The translations under genes were made by a program, and so were the position numbers. A stretch of 48,996 nt of DNA, taken from NCBI GenBank assembly GCA_964564735.1, contig CAZMCH010000023.1, positions 1 to 48,996 of the forward strand, given 5' to 3'. The stretch comes from CAZMCH01 sp964564735 (lineage in GTDB: Bacteria; Poribacteria; DTPJ01). Positions 8,121 through 15,151 of the stretch are shown piece after piece. The stretch's first letter is position 1, and every line of letters begins with the position of its first letter. Below the pieces are notes generated by a model. That model was not told the origin of the DNA. It made no database searches and saw only the letters and a program-made list of their open reading frames with translations.

Positions 8121-8265
8121 ATGTCATGCTGAACTTCAATGAAGGGTCTAAATAGATTCCTAACTTTGTTTAGCATGGCAAATTATAATGTAATATTTAA
8201 AATGGAAACTGATATAAATATTAATTTAATAAGATTTTTCGCTTTGTTTAGAATGACAGTGAAGT
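8121..8265. repeat. Dispersed palindromic intergenic repeats
   Basis: Within the gene-free interval 8061-8356, TGTCATGCTGAAC (8121-8133) can pair with GTTTAGCATGGCA (8169-8181), with GAAGGGTCTAAATAGATTC between them. A second half copy, TTTTTCGCTTTGTTTAGAAT, lies at 8236-8255. The phrase resembles the degenerate copies at 231-290 and 377-396. A 72-codon frame here runs through the repeat and is not treated as a gene. Nothing else was recognised in the interval. Confidence 0.5.
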
Positions 8266-8356
8266 GTCCCTCTGCTCACAGTAAAGGGTTTTATGCTTTT
8301 TTCAAACTGGAAAGCTTTTTCTGGAATTATTATAGTATTTTGGGAGATATATTATA

Positions 8357-8737
8357 ATGAGTTTTGTTATAAGGTGGGTTATAACTGGTTTTTCGCTTTT
8401 TGTTGCTAACTGGATTTTAGATGGGATTCGAGTTGTTGGAAAAGAATCATGGGTTGTTTATGCTATAGTTGCATTTATTCTGGGATTTATCAATGCGATC
8501 ATACGACCAATCTTAAAGTTCCTTTCATGTCCATTAATAATACTTTCACTAGGACTATTTAGTTTGGTAATCAATGGATTTACTCTATGGCTTTCTTCTC
8601 AAATTGCAACCAAATTTTTTGATATTGGTTTTATAGTAAATGGATTTTTGTCGGCATTTTGGGGAGCTTTGATTATCAGCATAGTATCAACGATACTTTC
8701 TATATTTGTAAAAAAGGAATTGAAGAATTCTGATTAA
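8357..8737 (+). CDS. Phage-holin-like four-helix membrane protein (YvlD family)
   Basis: A 126-residue, very hydrophobic protein with four predicted membrane segments. The family pattern is clear: an N-terminal segment ending in VANWILDGIRV, then AIVAFILGFINAIIRPILKFLSCPLIILSLGLFS with the conserved N-x-x-I-R-P-I-L motif, then a third segment and a final one. The family is named after a mycobacterial phage holin, but chromosomal members such as YvlD are not lysis proteins and their role is unknown. No phage gene lies nearby, so it is probably a housekeeping envelope protein. The next gene follows after 23 bases. Confidence 0.85.
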   Translation: MSFVIRWVITGFSLFVANWILDGIRVVGKESWVVYAIVAFILGFINAIIRPILKFLSCPLIILSLGLFSLVINGFTLWLSSQIATKFFDIGFIVNGFLSAFWGALIISIVSTILSIFVKKELKNSD

Positions 8738-8760
8738 AAAAACTTAAAGGAGTTTTGGAG

Positions 8761-9402
8761 ATGATATTCAGACAAGTTTTTGCTGGTGGAGATAGAAATT
8801 TTGGGTATTTGATTGGAGATGAAAAAAGTAGGGATTCCGCTGTTATTGATCCTGCCTCTTCACCCAAAGAATTTATCAAACTAGCAAATGAGCTAAATCT
8901 CAAAATAGTGTATATTATCAATACACATTCTCATGGTGATCATACTGGAGGCAATTCAGAGCTAAAAAACCTTACAAAAGCAAAAGTTGTTATGCACAAG
9001 TCATCGCCAATTAGCACGGATATTAAGGTTTCGGATGGTGATATTTTAAAGCTAGGTCATTTAGAGCTAATGATAATTCATACTCCGGGTCATACTTCTG
9101 ATAGTATATGTATATTGGTTGAAAACAAATTAATGACTGGTGATACGCTTTTTGTAGGCAAGATCGGCGGAACTCATACAGACCAAGATGCAAAAACTGA
9201 ATTTGATAGCCTATTCAATAAGCTAATGAAATTAGATAAATCTATTGAGGTTTATCCCGGACACGATTATGGAATTGCGCCAACGTCAACTATTGAAAAT
9301 GAGCTTGAAACAAATCCTTTTATTATTAGAAGTAATTTTGATGATTTTAAGTGGCTAAAAGATAATTGGGCGTCATATAAATTAGAACACGGTATTAAAT
9401 GA
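8761..9402 (+). CDS. MBL-fold metallo-hydrolase (glyoxalase II-like)
   Basis: A 213-residue metallo-beta-lactamase-fold hydrolase. The metal motif THSHGDHTGG is complete, the later metal residues are in IIHTPGHTSDSICI and MTGDTLFVGKIGG, and the final His is in VYPGHDYG. The length and spacing fit small glyoxalase II-like thioester hydrolases. A TTG six bases upstream also opens the frame, but AAAGGAG at 8746-8752 is placed correctly (8 bases) for the ATG at 8761. It is probably co-transcribed with the holin-like gene; no functional link is evident. Confidence 0.9.
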   Translation: MIFRQVFAGGDRNFGYLIGDEKSRDSAVIDPASSPKEFIKLANELNLKIVYIINTHSHGDHTGGNSELKNLTKAKVVMHKSSPISTDIKVSDGDILKLGHLELMIIHTPGHTSDSICILVENKLMTGDTLFVGKIGGTHTDQDAKTEFDSLFNKLMKLDKSIEVYPGHDYGIAPTSTIENELETNPFIIRSNFDDFKWLKDNWASYKLEHGIK

Positions 9403-9454
9403 AACATATATTTCAAGAATATTTCAAATAATTTTATTCTATTTTGACCACATT

Positions 9455-9706
9455 CTATTTTTTTATTGCTGTAACTTTTGGTTGGCTTTTAGCTTTGCTC
9501 TTATTTGCAAATATTCTGCTAAATATATTCAGTTTATAATTGCTCTGTTGGAGTTTGGCGTAAATAGGACAGAAATCAACATATATTCCTGAATTTGACT
9601 GACAAAGACATTCTTGATGTCTTTCACTAGGAATACTGTTTCGGCTGTCCTTGCAATAGCCTATTACCTTTCCTCCCAAACGTTCTCTATAATAAGGACA
9701 TGCCAT
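9455..9706 (-). CDS. Small cysteine-rich protein
   Basis: An 83-residue protein with a probable metal-binding N-terminal half. Cysteines occur as ACPYYRE, IGYCKDS, QECLCQS and DFCPIY, a spacing like that of small proteins reading CxY...C...YC...CPxY that are scattered in environmental bacteria and have no known role. The C-terminal half is basic (KSKAKSQPKVTAIKK). The start chosen is the ATG at 9706, seven bases after AAAAAAGGAG; a longer frame to 9733 lacks a ribosome site. Zinc or iron binding is an inference. Confidence 0.7.
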   Translation of the reverse strand: MACPYYRERLGGKVIGYCKDSRNSIPSERHQECLCQSNSGIYVDFCPIYAKLQQSNYKLNIFSRIFANKSKAKSQPKVTAIKK

Positions 9707-9838
9707 TAAATCAACTCCTTTTTTAAGTATCAATTAATACTGACAATTTACTTAAAAGTATAATTTATCATAACGGTATTATCAAGACAAAAATTTAATG
9801 ACAATTCAAAAATTTTATCATGAAAAAAGTATTGGTTG

Positions 9839-9912
9839 ACCGAATTAATTATTTATAGAACGCTGATTGAGCGGATTTGGCGGATTAACGCAGATAAAAA
9901 AATCGTAAAATG
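9839..9912. repeat. 74-bp dispersed repeat, copy 1
   Basis: The segment begins ACCGAATTAATTATTTATAG and contains AACGCTGATTGAGCGGATTT, GGCGGATTAACGCAGAT and AAAAATCGTAAAATG. It matches the segment at 48910-48983 in the same orientation with about six substitutions. No terminal inverted repeats or target duplications were seen. The remainder of the interval 9734-10107 is AT-rich and holds no gene I can support. Confidence 0.7.
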
Positions 9913-10107
9913 CAAAAAGAAAAGTATGGTAAATTAAAGCTCATTATGTTTCACGCTTTACTTATTACGAACTTAATCCGTTTCATACGAGTTCTATTCC
10001 AAAAAAATAATTTGGTGATACTATATTTATTTGAAAATAATTTTGGTGATAGCAAAAGTTTATTGTTTTATTTATCAGGAATGAATATAATATGCTTTAT
10101 GGATGAC

Positions 10108-10139
10108 ATGGCAACCCTAAGATTGCTTAGAGTTGCCAT
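10108..10139. other. Strong hairpin downstream of the secreted-protein gene
   Basis: ATGGCAACCCTAAG (10108-10121) pairs with CTTAGAGTTGCCAT (10126-10139) with a single mismatch and a four-base loop. It lies 17 bases past the stop of the gene at 10156. No T-run follows on the minus strand, so it may protect the 3' end of the message rather than act as an intrinsic terminator. Confidence 0.5.
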
Positions 10140-10155
10140 AGAGAAAGATATTTAC

Positions 10156-10950
10156 TTAGAATCCTTTGATTTGACCCCAAGTTGTGGTAGCTTTTTCGGC
10201 AGGTTTTACAGCAGTTACATTTGCTCCAAGATAATTATTAATTATTTCGGTCATAACAGCGCCTCTTGGCATGTTATCATCAGCAACTTGGAAGGCGATA
10301 CCAACACGCCCACCGTTTTTATTATTGCGGATAATCACTGGATCCATATTGTTTGCGCCATTGTCCGCAAATATCACTTCAACGTCCCAATCAGGATCCG
10401 CCTCAATTTGATCTTTTTTAAGGCATCTTGGGGCTGTAAATGATGCTGGAAGGCTTGGAGCATACTTTGAACCAAGAGCGGTTGGTTTGCAGGTTGTTCC
10501 GTCAGTCCAGCAATCAAAGTTAGAGTTAGTCATGTTCTTCAAGCCAGTATCACCATTGGCTCCACCGCCTTGAGTAACATAGAAGATATAATCAGCGGTA
10601 TTGAAGATCATGTCGCCACCTTGAAGGAATAATTCACCAACTGAATCGTCTTTTTGTGCATTACCCGGAGTATAAAGGCTGACAGGGAAATATCCAAAAG
10701 TAATAATGACATCAAAGTTCCCGTCTTTTGTATTTGCCTTTGCAAAGGTTGCCATATCAGCATCATTCAAAACTACGATTTCATTAGCGACTTTTACGCC
10801 TTTGGCAATAGCATCGCCTGCTGCTTTTGCAGGATCAGCACCAATCCAACCGACAGATTCATAAAATATTGCTATTTTATCGATCTGAGCAAAAGCTACA
10901 CTTGAGATAACCAACATCATAAATACTGCGATAAGATACCTCCTAAACAT
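10156..10950 (-). CDS. Secreted protein with TWG tail, paralogue of the upstream gene
   Basis: A 264-residue exported protein that begins with a signal peptide (YLIAVFMMLVISSVAFA). The body alternates strands and helices like a Rossmann or amidotransferase-like fold: IAIFYESVGWIG, GNFDVIITFGYFP, MIFNTADYIFYVTQGG, and RNNKNGGRVGIAFQVAD near the end. It ends KATTTWGQIKGF, the tail shared by four other secreted proteins. It is a clear duplicate of the gene at 11122-11931: shared phrases include SLYTPGNAQKD/KLYTPGNAQKD, SNFDxWTDGT and RNNKxGGRVGIxFQVAD. The start at 10950 follows AAAAAGGAGATCGTG; a longer frame to 11010 is not supported. Function is not recognised. Confidence 0.85.
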   Translation of the reverse strand: MFRRYLIAVFMMLVISSVAFAQIDKIAIFYESVGWIGADPAKAAGDAIAKGVKVANEIVVLNDADMATFAKANTKDGNFDVIITFGYFPVSLYTPGNAQKDDSVGELFLQGGDMIFNTADYIFYVTQGGGANGDTGLKNMTNSNFDCWTDGTTCKPTALGSKYAPSLPASFTAPRCLKKDQIEADPDWDVEVIFADNGANNMDPVIIRNNKNGGRVGIAFQVADDNMPRGAVMTEIINNYLGANVTAVKPAEKATTTWGQIKGF

Positions 10951-11121
10951 CACGATCTCCTTTTTGGCTGTTTGTTCATAATTCAAAAACAAATCATGAA
11001 TCAAACACACTAATTAAAATGAAGTGATCAACTAAATTAATTTTGCATTATGCAATATCATTAACCAAGTCAATCACTACCTATTTGAAACACTCACCAC
11101 AGTAAATCTGTGATGATATTA

Positions 11122-11931
11122 TTAGTCATGTTTAACTCTAGCCCATGTTGTTGCAAGTTTGCTATTTGGATCAACAGCCTTGGCTTTTAGCTTTTCTTTT
11201 AGCCAATTATCGAATATTTCAATTAGAACTTTTCCCCTTGGAGGACCTGCATCTGCTACCTGAAAGAGTATACCAACACGACCACCATATTTGTTGTTGC
11301 GAATAATGGCTGGATCACAATTACCACTACCTTCTGCAAAGGCAACTTCTAGATCCCACTCATCATTTGCATCAATCTGGCTTTTCTTGAAGCATCTTGG
11401 AGCGGTTATTTTTGCAGGTAGGCTAGGTGTATATTTTTTCCCCTCAGCGGTTGGTTCTGTAACAGTTCCGTCTGTCCACATATCAAAGTTGCTGTCAGTG
11501 ATGTTCTTTAATGCGGTATCACCATTTGAGCCAGCGCCTTGATTGACGTAGAAGATATAGTCTGCAGTATTAAGAACCATATTTCCAGCCTCGATAAATA
11601 ATTCTACGACAGAACCATCTTTTTGTGCGTTACCTGGGGTATATAGCTTAGATGGAAAATCTCCAAAAGTGATTATAACATCAACATCACCATCTTTGAG
11701 ATTAGCTTCTGCCCATTTGGCTATATCTGCATCACCAAGAACCTGAATATCTTTGGTCAGCTTAACACCATCCATAAATATTTTTGATTGAGCTTGTGCT
11801 GTTCCGGCATCAATCCAACCTGCTCTTTCATTATATATGGCAACTTGTCCCATAATGTCTGCTGCGAAAAGCGGGCTAGTAAATGCGAAAGCCAACAATA
11901 AACCTAATGAAAATTTTAATAACAGTTTCAC
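11122..11931 (-). CDS. Secreted protein with TWG-like tail
   Basis: A 269-residue exported protein starting with GTG, with GGAGG nine bases ahead. The signal peptide is FSLGLLLAFAFTSPLFA. The mature part parallels the neighbour at 10156: VAIYNERAGWIDAGTAQAQ, VDVIITFGDFPSKLYTPGN, NTADYIFYVNQGAGSNGDT, and GGRVGILFQVADAGPPRGKV. The C-terminus is KLATTWARVKHD, a variant of the shared tail with Ala for Gly. A perfect consensus promoter lies about 75 bases upstream (12006-12034), implying strong expression independent of the DUF6785-type gene further upstream. The fold may be related to ThuA-like or class I amidotransferase-like domains, but no catalytic residue could be assigned. Confidence 0.85.
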   Translation of the reverse strand: MKLLLKFSLGLLLAFAFTSPLFAADIMGQVAIYNERAGWIDAGTAQAQSKIFMDGVKLTKDIQVLGDADIAKWAEANLKDGDVDVIITFGDFPSKLYTPGNAQKDGSVVELFIEAGNMVLNTADYIFYVNQGAGSNGDTALKNITDSNFDMWTDGTVTEPTAEGKKYTPSLPAKITAPRCFKKSQIDANDEWDLEVAFAEGSGNCDPAIIRNNKYGGRVGILFQVADAGPPRGKVLIEIFDNWLKEKLKAKAVDPNSKLATTWARVKHD

Positions 11932-12005
11932 GTTAGTAGAACCTCCTTTTAGATTTGACGATCTCTTAAAAGATTTGTTTAATTTTTTATAAAAAATCCA
12001 TAAAG

Positions 12006-12034
12006 ATTATATTAATAATGATCGTAAATGTCAA
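12006..12034 (-). promoter_or_regulatory. Perfect consensus sigma70 promoter
   Basis: On the minus strand TTGACA (12034-12029), 17-base spacer, TATAAT (12011-12006): both hexamers match the consensus exactly. It drives the secreted-protein gene starting at 11931 with a leader of roughly 70 bases. Confidence 0.8.
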
Positions 12035-12135
12035 GCGGTTTATATTGAAAATGAGCATTTACTAGCTTCTATTTCAAATGAAAACCCTTATAAAATCTAC
12101 ATTTCTGACTTTTCATATAAGTAATATAAAAGTAT

Positions 12136-12271
12136 AAAATTAACGACTTGTGCTAATTACTTTTGTAACTTATTATTTTATCTATGTTTTTATAATTTCC
12201 AGCCTAAAAGGCTGGGCTACAAAGTTCCTTCAATACTTGATTTATGGGAACTAGCACAAGTCGTAAAATTA
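12136..12271. mobile_element. MITE-like element with inverted ends and 7-bp direct flanks
   Basis: ACGACTTGTGCTA (12143-12155) and TAGCACAAGTCGT (12252-12264) are perfect 13-bp inverted repeats, extending to 16 of 18. The 122-bp unit they bound is flanked by identical AAAATTA copies at 12136-12142 and 12265-12271, as expected of a target-site duplication. Inside is a hairpin CCAGCCTAAAAGGCTGG (12199-12215), and no coding capacity. The right flank contains the TAA stop of the DUF6785-type gene, so the unit would have inserted exactly after that gene. The AT-rich flank makes chance possible for the 7-bp repeat alone. Confidence 0.65.
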
Positions 12272-14230
12272 AATAAATATCTTATAATTTACAATGCCCA
12301 TAGCAGGACCTATGATTGCCCATATACTCCCAATGACATAATCACCAAGAATAAGCCCAAGAAAGAATGGCGTAGCTTTTCGGTGCATTCCCATACCACC
12401 TTGTTTTAATATTATATATTTTATAAGCCAACTTATGAAAAATGCAAACCAAAAATAATCCATAGCAAAACTGACCGCAAGAGCATATCCCGCTGGATGC
12501 AATGGCCACCAGAAAAAACGCATCCTCAGAAAAGTCATTGCAAAGATACTAAGCAAACCTACACCCATAACAGAAACGCCAGTCCAATCAGTAAGAGTAG
12601 GATTAACTAGCCATCGCTGTAGTCTGTTAAATGCTTCCCAACCAAGCCATGACTTGAATCCACCAGCAGCGGAGTTTCCTCCATAACGATATGTTATATC
12701 CAGATTTGCCCAATAAGTTGCGATGAAGCCGACAAAAGTTGCTATAATCATCGCAATCATTAGCTTGCTATTGCTCATTTTTGCTGATTCAGCCATTTTG
12801 AATGCTTCTATATGGTTCGGCATAGGATGATTACGATTACATCGATTGAACCAATAAAACATTGACATCATCGTTAAGTTAGGTGGACTCATTCTCCTTG
12901 TTCCAACGATTGAGGCAAGCATATCGTGTGGATTAACGAAATATATTTCATGTGGCGCTCCGAATTCTGCGCGAACTCTTGCCATTGCAATTGACAATAA
13001 GAAAAATATCCCAAAAAAACCAAATATAACTGGGAAACTCATCCCTGCCATGTGACAAAAACCTGCAATAAAGACCATACTAATCAATAATCCTATCACC
13101 GACCAGCGATATGAGACAGGCTCATTTGAGTCATCAACTTCCTTTGCAAGCCCAACAAGTCTTTTTAGCACATCAAGAATATGTCTTCTCGTTACCCATA
13201 AAGCAACAAGGGATAATGCTATCCATGCCCCAGCAGCTTGTTCATTAAAATATGGAAAACGAGAATCTCTTAACCCCAAAGCACTACCAAGCACTCTCTC
13301 AAGTAATCTAATCACAAAGAAAAACCAACAGGAAAAAGATAGATCAAGTGGCAAAAAGAAAGCTAGACCTATTGCAAATGGATACATTGATATTCTTGTT
13401 CCTGCAAGTGCATTCCAAGGCTTTTCTGTAAAATAATGCCCAATATCGTATTGTTTAACCCAGCTTATATATGGAACAGCAGGAAATATCACGTGCAAAC
13501 CATTTATTATTGTGATTGTTCCAGCAAGGGCGAACCCTATCCACATTGTCTTATTTGTGAAAAACTCTAATTTACCGTCACGTTGTGCTGTCATTCCAAG
13601 TGGAAGCTGAATTATTGGGAAAGCCAGCTTTTCTTCGTGGGTCCATCTTTTTCTTATAATAACAGACATAAACATCAAGGTCATTATTATCGCAAAAAAG
13701 AAAATTCCCCACATTGCAAGAGGAACTATCCAAGGCTTAAAAGTCTTCATATTGTATATGCTGGACTCTCCTCCATAGAATCCCTCAAGGATTGTTTTAT
13801 CTGTTATTGTAAGCCATTTAGGAATATATCTGAAAAATAGGTCAGACCATTCATTTTCGGGTGTTGCAAACCAGAAAGGGTGAACAATTGTTCCAAACAT
13901 ATTTTGCAAAGTATCATGTCCAGAAAGTGTTTCTGATACGACGACCATTATATATATGGTTAGCAATTCCCCTTGCGTTAATGCTGATTTAGCCCATTTC
14001 CTGCTATAAAAAAAATTGATGAATGTTACCATGAAAAGCATAAATACAGGTGTAACAAACAATGGCAAACATGATCCATCAAGCGCATAATACCGAACTT
14101 CAATTACAGTAACCCAATAGCTATTTATCGGTATCAATATACAACCGAGTAATAGAGAACGCCATGTAAAGCCAAGAGTTCTTTTTATTATTTTTTTGTT
14201 TTGTAAAGTTTCTATTGTTTTCTCCTTCAT
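12269..14230 (-). CDS. DUF6785/DUF6784-type polytopic membrane protein
   Basis: A 653-residue protein with ten or more membrane segments. It opens with GFTWRSLLLGCILIPINSYW, carries a loop with GHDTLQNMFGTIVHPFWFATPENEWSDLF-like text (key words HPFWFATPENEW), the motif WTHEEKLAFPIIQLPLGM in the middle and the C-terminal RMRFFWWPLHPAGYALAVS, ending in HRKATPFFLGLILGDYVIGS. This matches my recollection of the DUF6785 plus DUF6784 architecture, large OPT-transporter-like proteins of unknown substrate. The paralogue at 46086-47993 shares all these blocks. The ATG has no good upstream ribosome site; an AAGGAG lies just inside the frame. Genes for two TWG-tailed secreted proteins lie downstream. 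Transport of sugars or peptides is only a guess. Confidence 0.8.
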   Translation of the reverse strand: MKEKTIETLQNKKIIKRTLGFTWRSLLLGCILIPINSYWVTVIEVRYYALDGSCLPLFVTPVFMLFMVTFINFFYSRKWAKSALTQGELLTIYIMVVVSETLSGHDTLQNMFGTIVHPFWFATPENEWSDLFFRYIPKWLTITDKTILEGFYGGESSIYNMKTFKPWIVPLAMWGIFFFAIIMTLMFMSVIIRKRWTHEEKLAFPIIQLPLGMTAQRDGKLEFFTNKTMWIGFALAGTITIINGLHVIFPAVPYISWVKQYDIGHYFTEKPWNALAGTRISMYPFAIGLAFFLPLDLSFSCWFFFVIRLLERVLGSALGLRDSRFPYFNEQAAGAWIALSLVALWVTRRHILDVLKRLVGLAKEVDDSNEPVSYRWSVIGLLISMVFIAGFCHMAGMSFPVIFGFFGIFFLLSIAMARVRAEFGAPHEIYFVNPHDMLASIVGTRRMSPPNLTMMSMFYWFNRCNRNHPMPNHIEAFKMAESAKMSNSKLMIAMIIATFVGFIATYWANLDITYRYGGNSAAGGFKSWLGWEAFNRLQRWLVNPTLTDWTGVSVMGVGLLSIFAMTFLRMRFFWWPLHPAGYALAVSFAMDYFWFAFFISWLIKYIILKQGGMGMHRKATPFFLGLILGDYVIGSIWAIIGPAMGIVNYKIFI

Positions 14231-14387
14231 TCTTATTATAATTAGATTAATTTTATAATTGATATTACTCTGAGTAATTTCAAAATTTATATTTGATATT
14301 TCATTCCCTCTTTGACCTTATGAATAGCTATATTCTAGCAATAATAGACTAAATTGTCAATTTATATCGAATTTGGATCAAAATATC

Positions 14388-14416
14388 TTGATCAATTATA
14401 TTATATATGATATTAT
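14388..14416 (+). promoter_or_regulatory. Promoter candidate for the nuoE-nuoF pair
   Basis: TTGATC (14388-14393), 17 bases, TATTAT (14411-14416), about 145 bases before the ATG at 14562. The rest of the 331-base interval 14231-14561 is AT-rich and shows no other feature. Confidence 0.35.
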
Positions 14417-14561
14417 TAAAAGTGTTTTTTGGTTATATCAACAAAACAAGTTCTTTTAAGAATATCAATAATTGAGATATTGATCGATACATTAAATAAC
14501 GGCTTTTGGGTTTTATATGGCAGGACTTCTTTTTGAGGTGCTGTAACTTACGAGGGATTAT

Positions 14562-15056
14562 ATGGAAACCACAACAAAACTGAATGATAATGAACTAGAT
14601 TTAAGTAAACTCGACAAGGTATTAGATGATATCGAGCAAGGTAATGAAAGCCTTCTTATTCCTGCGTTACAGATGGCACAGTCATTGTATGGCTATTTAT
14701 CGATACCTGTTCTTGAAAAGATTGCGGATCATTTACAGATTCCATTGAGCAGAGCTTATGGTGTTGCAACTTTTTATGCCCAATTTCGTTTTAAGCCTTC
14801 TGGAAAATACGTTATTAAAGTTTGTAGAGGGACAGCCTGCCATGTTCGAGGCTCTAAGGGTATATTAGAAGCATTAGAGCGTGAATTAAATATAAAAGAT
14901 GGTGATGTAACACCAGATTTGAAATTTAGCATTGAAACAGTTGCATGTCTTGGAACTTGCTTCCTAGCCCCTGTAATAATGATAAATGATAGATATTTTG
15001 GGAAGTTAACATCAAAGAAAATCAGGGATGTTTTAAAAGAATATGAAAATAGATAA
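14562..15056 (+). CDS. nuoE: NuoE-like [2Fe-2S] subunit of an NAD(P)H-linked oxidoreductase
   Basis: A 164-residue thioredoxin-fold [2Fe-2S] protein of the NuoE/HndA family. An N-terminal helical part (LLIPALQMAQSLYGYLSIPV) precedes AYGVATFYAQFRFKPSGKY, then the cluster ligands in VCRGTACHVRGS and ETVACLGTCFLAPV (C-x4-C and C-x3-C). Such subunits pass electrons between NAD(P)H-FMN partner proteins and a hydrogenase, formate dehydrogenase or complex I. The NuoF-like partner follows after 95 bases. No catalytic partner (HydA, NuoG, FdhA) lies in the window. Confidence 0.92.
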   Translation: METTTKLNDNELDLSKLDKVLDDIEQGNESLLIPALQMAQSLYGYLSIPVLEKIADHLQIPLSRAYGVATFYAQFRFKPSGKYVIKVCRGTACHVRGSKGILEALERELNIKDGDVTPDLKFSIETVACLGTCFLAPVIMINDRYFGKLTSKKIRDVLKEYENR

Positions 15057-15151
15057 TTACCAAGTCTAATAGGACATGGTTTGTCTAATATTATTTATTT
15101 CGCCTTTATCAAGGCAGTTATAAACTATATAATGGAAGTTGAGGAAAATTC

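Noticed and set aside
8139..8357. 72-codon plus-strand frame before the holin-like gene
   Set aside because: Lies over repeat copies, no ribosome site, no recognisable features.
8357..8737. Prophage lysis gene
   Set aside because: Holin-like by fold only; no endolysin, integrase or structural phage gene is present in the window.
9910..10443. 177-codon plus-strand frame
   Set aside because: Its second half is antisense to the secreted-protein gene and its first half lies in a repeat and AT-rich DNA.
12199..12215. Intrinsic terminator for the DUF6785-type gene
   Set aside because: The hairpin is followed by no T-run on the minus strand; treated as part of the MITE-like unit, though it may still slow transcription.
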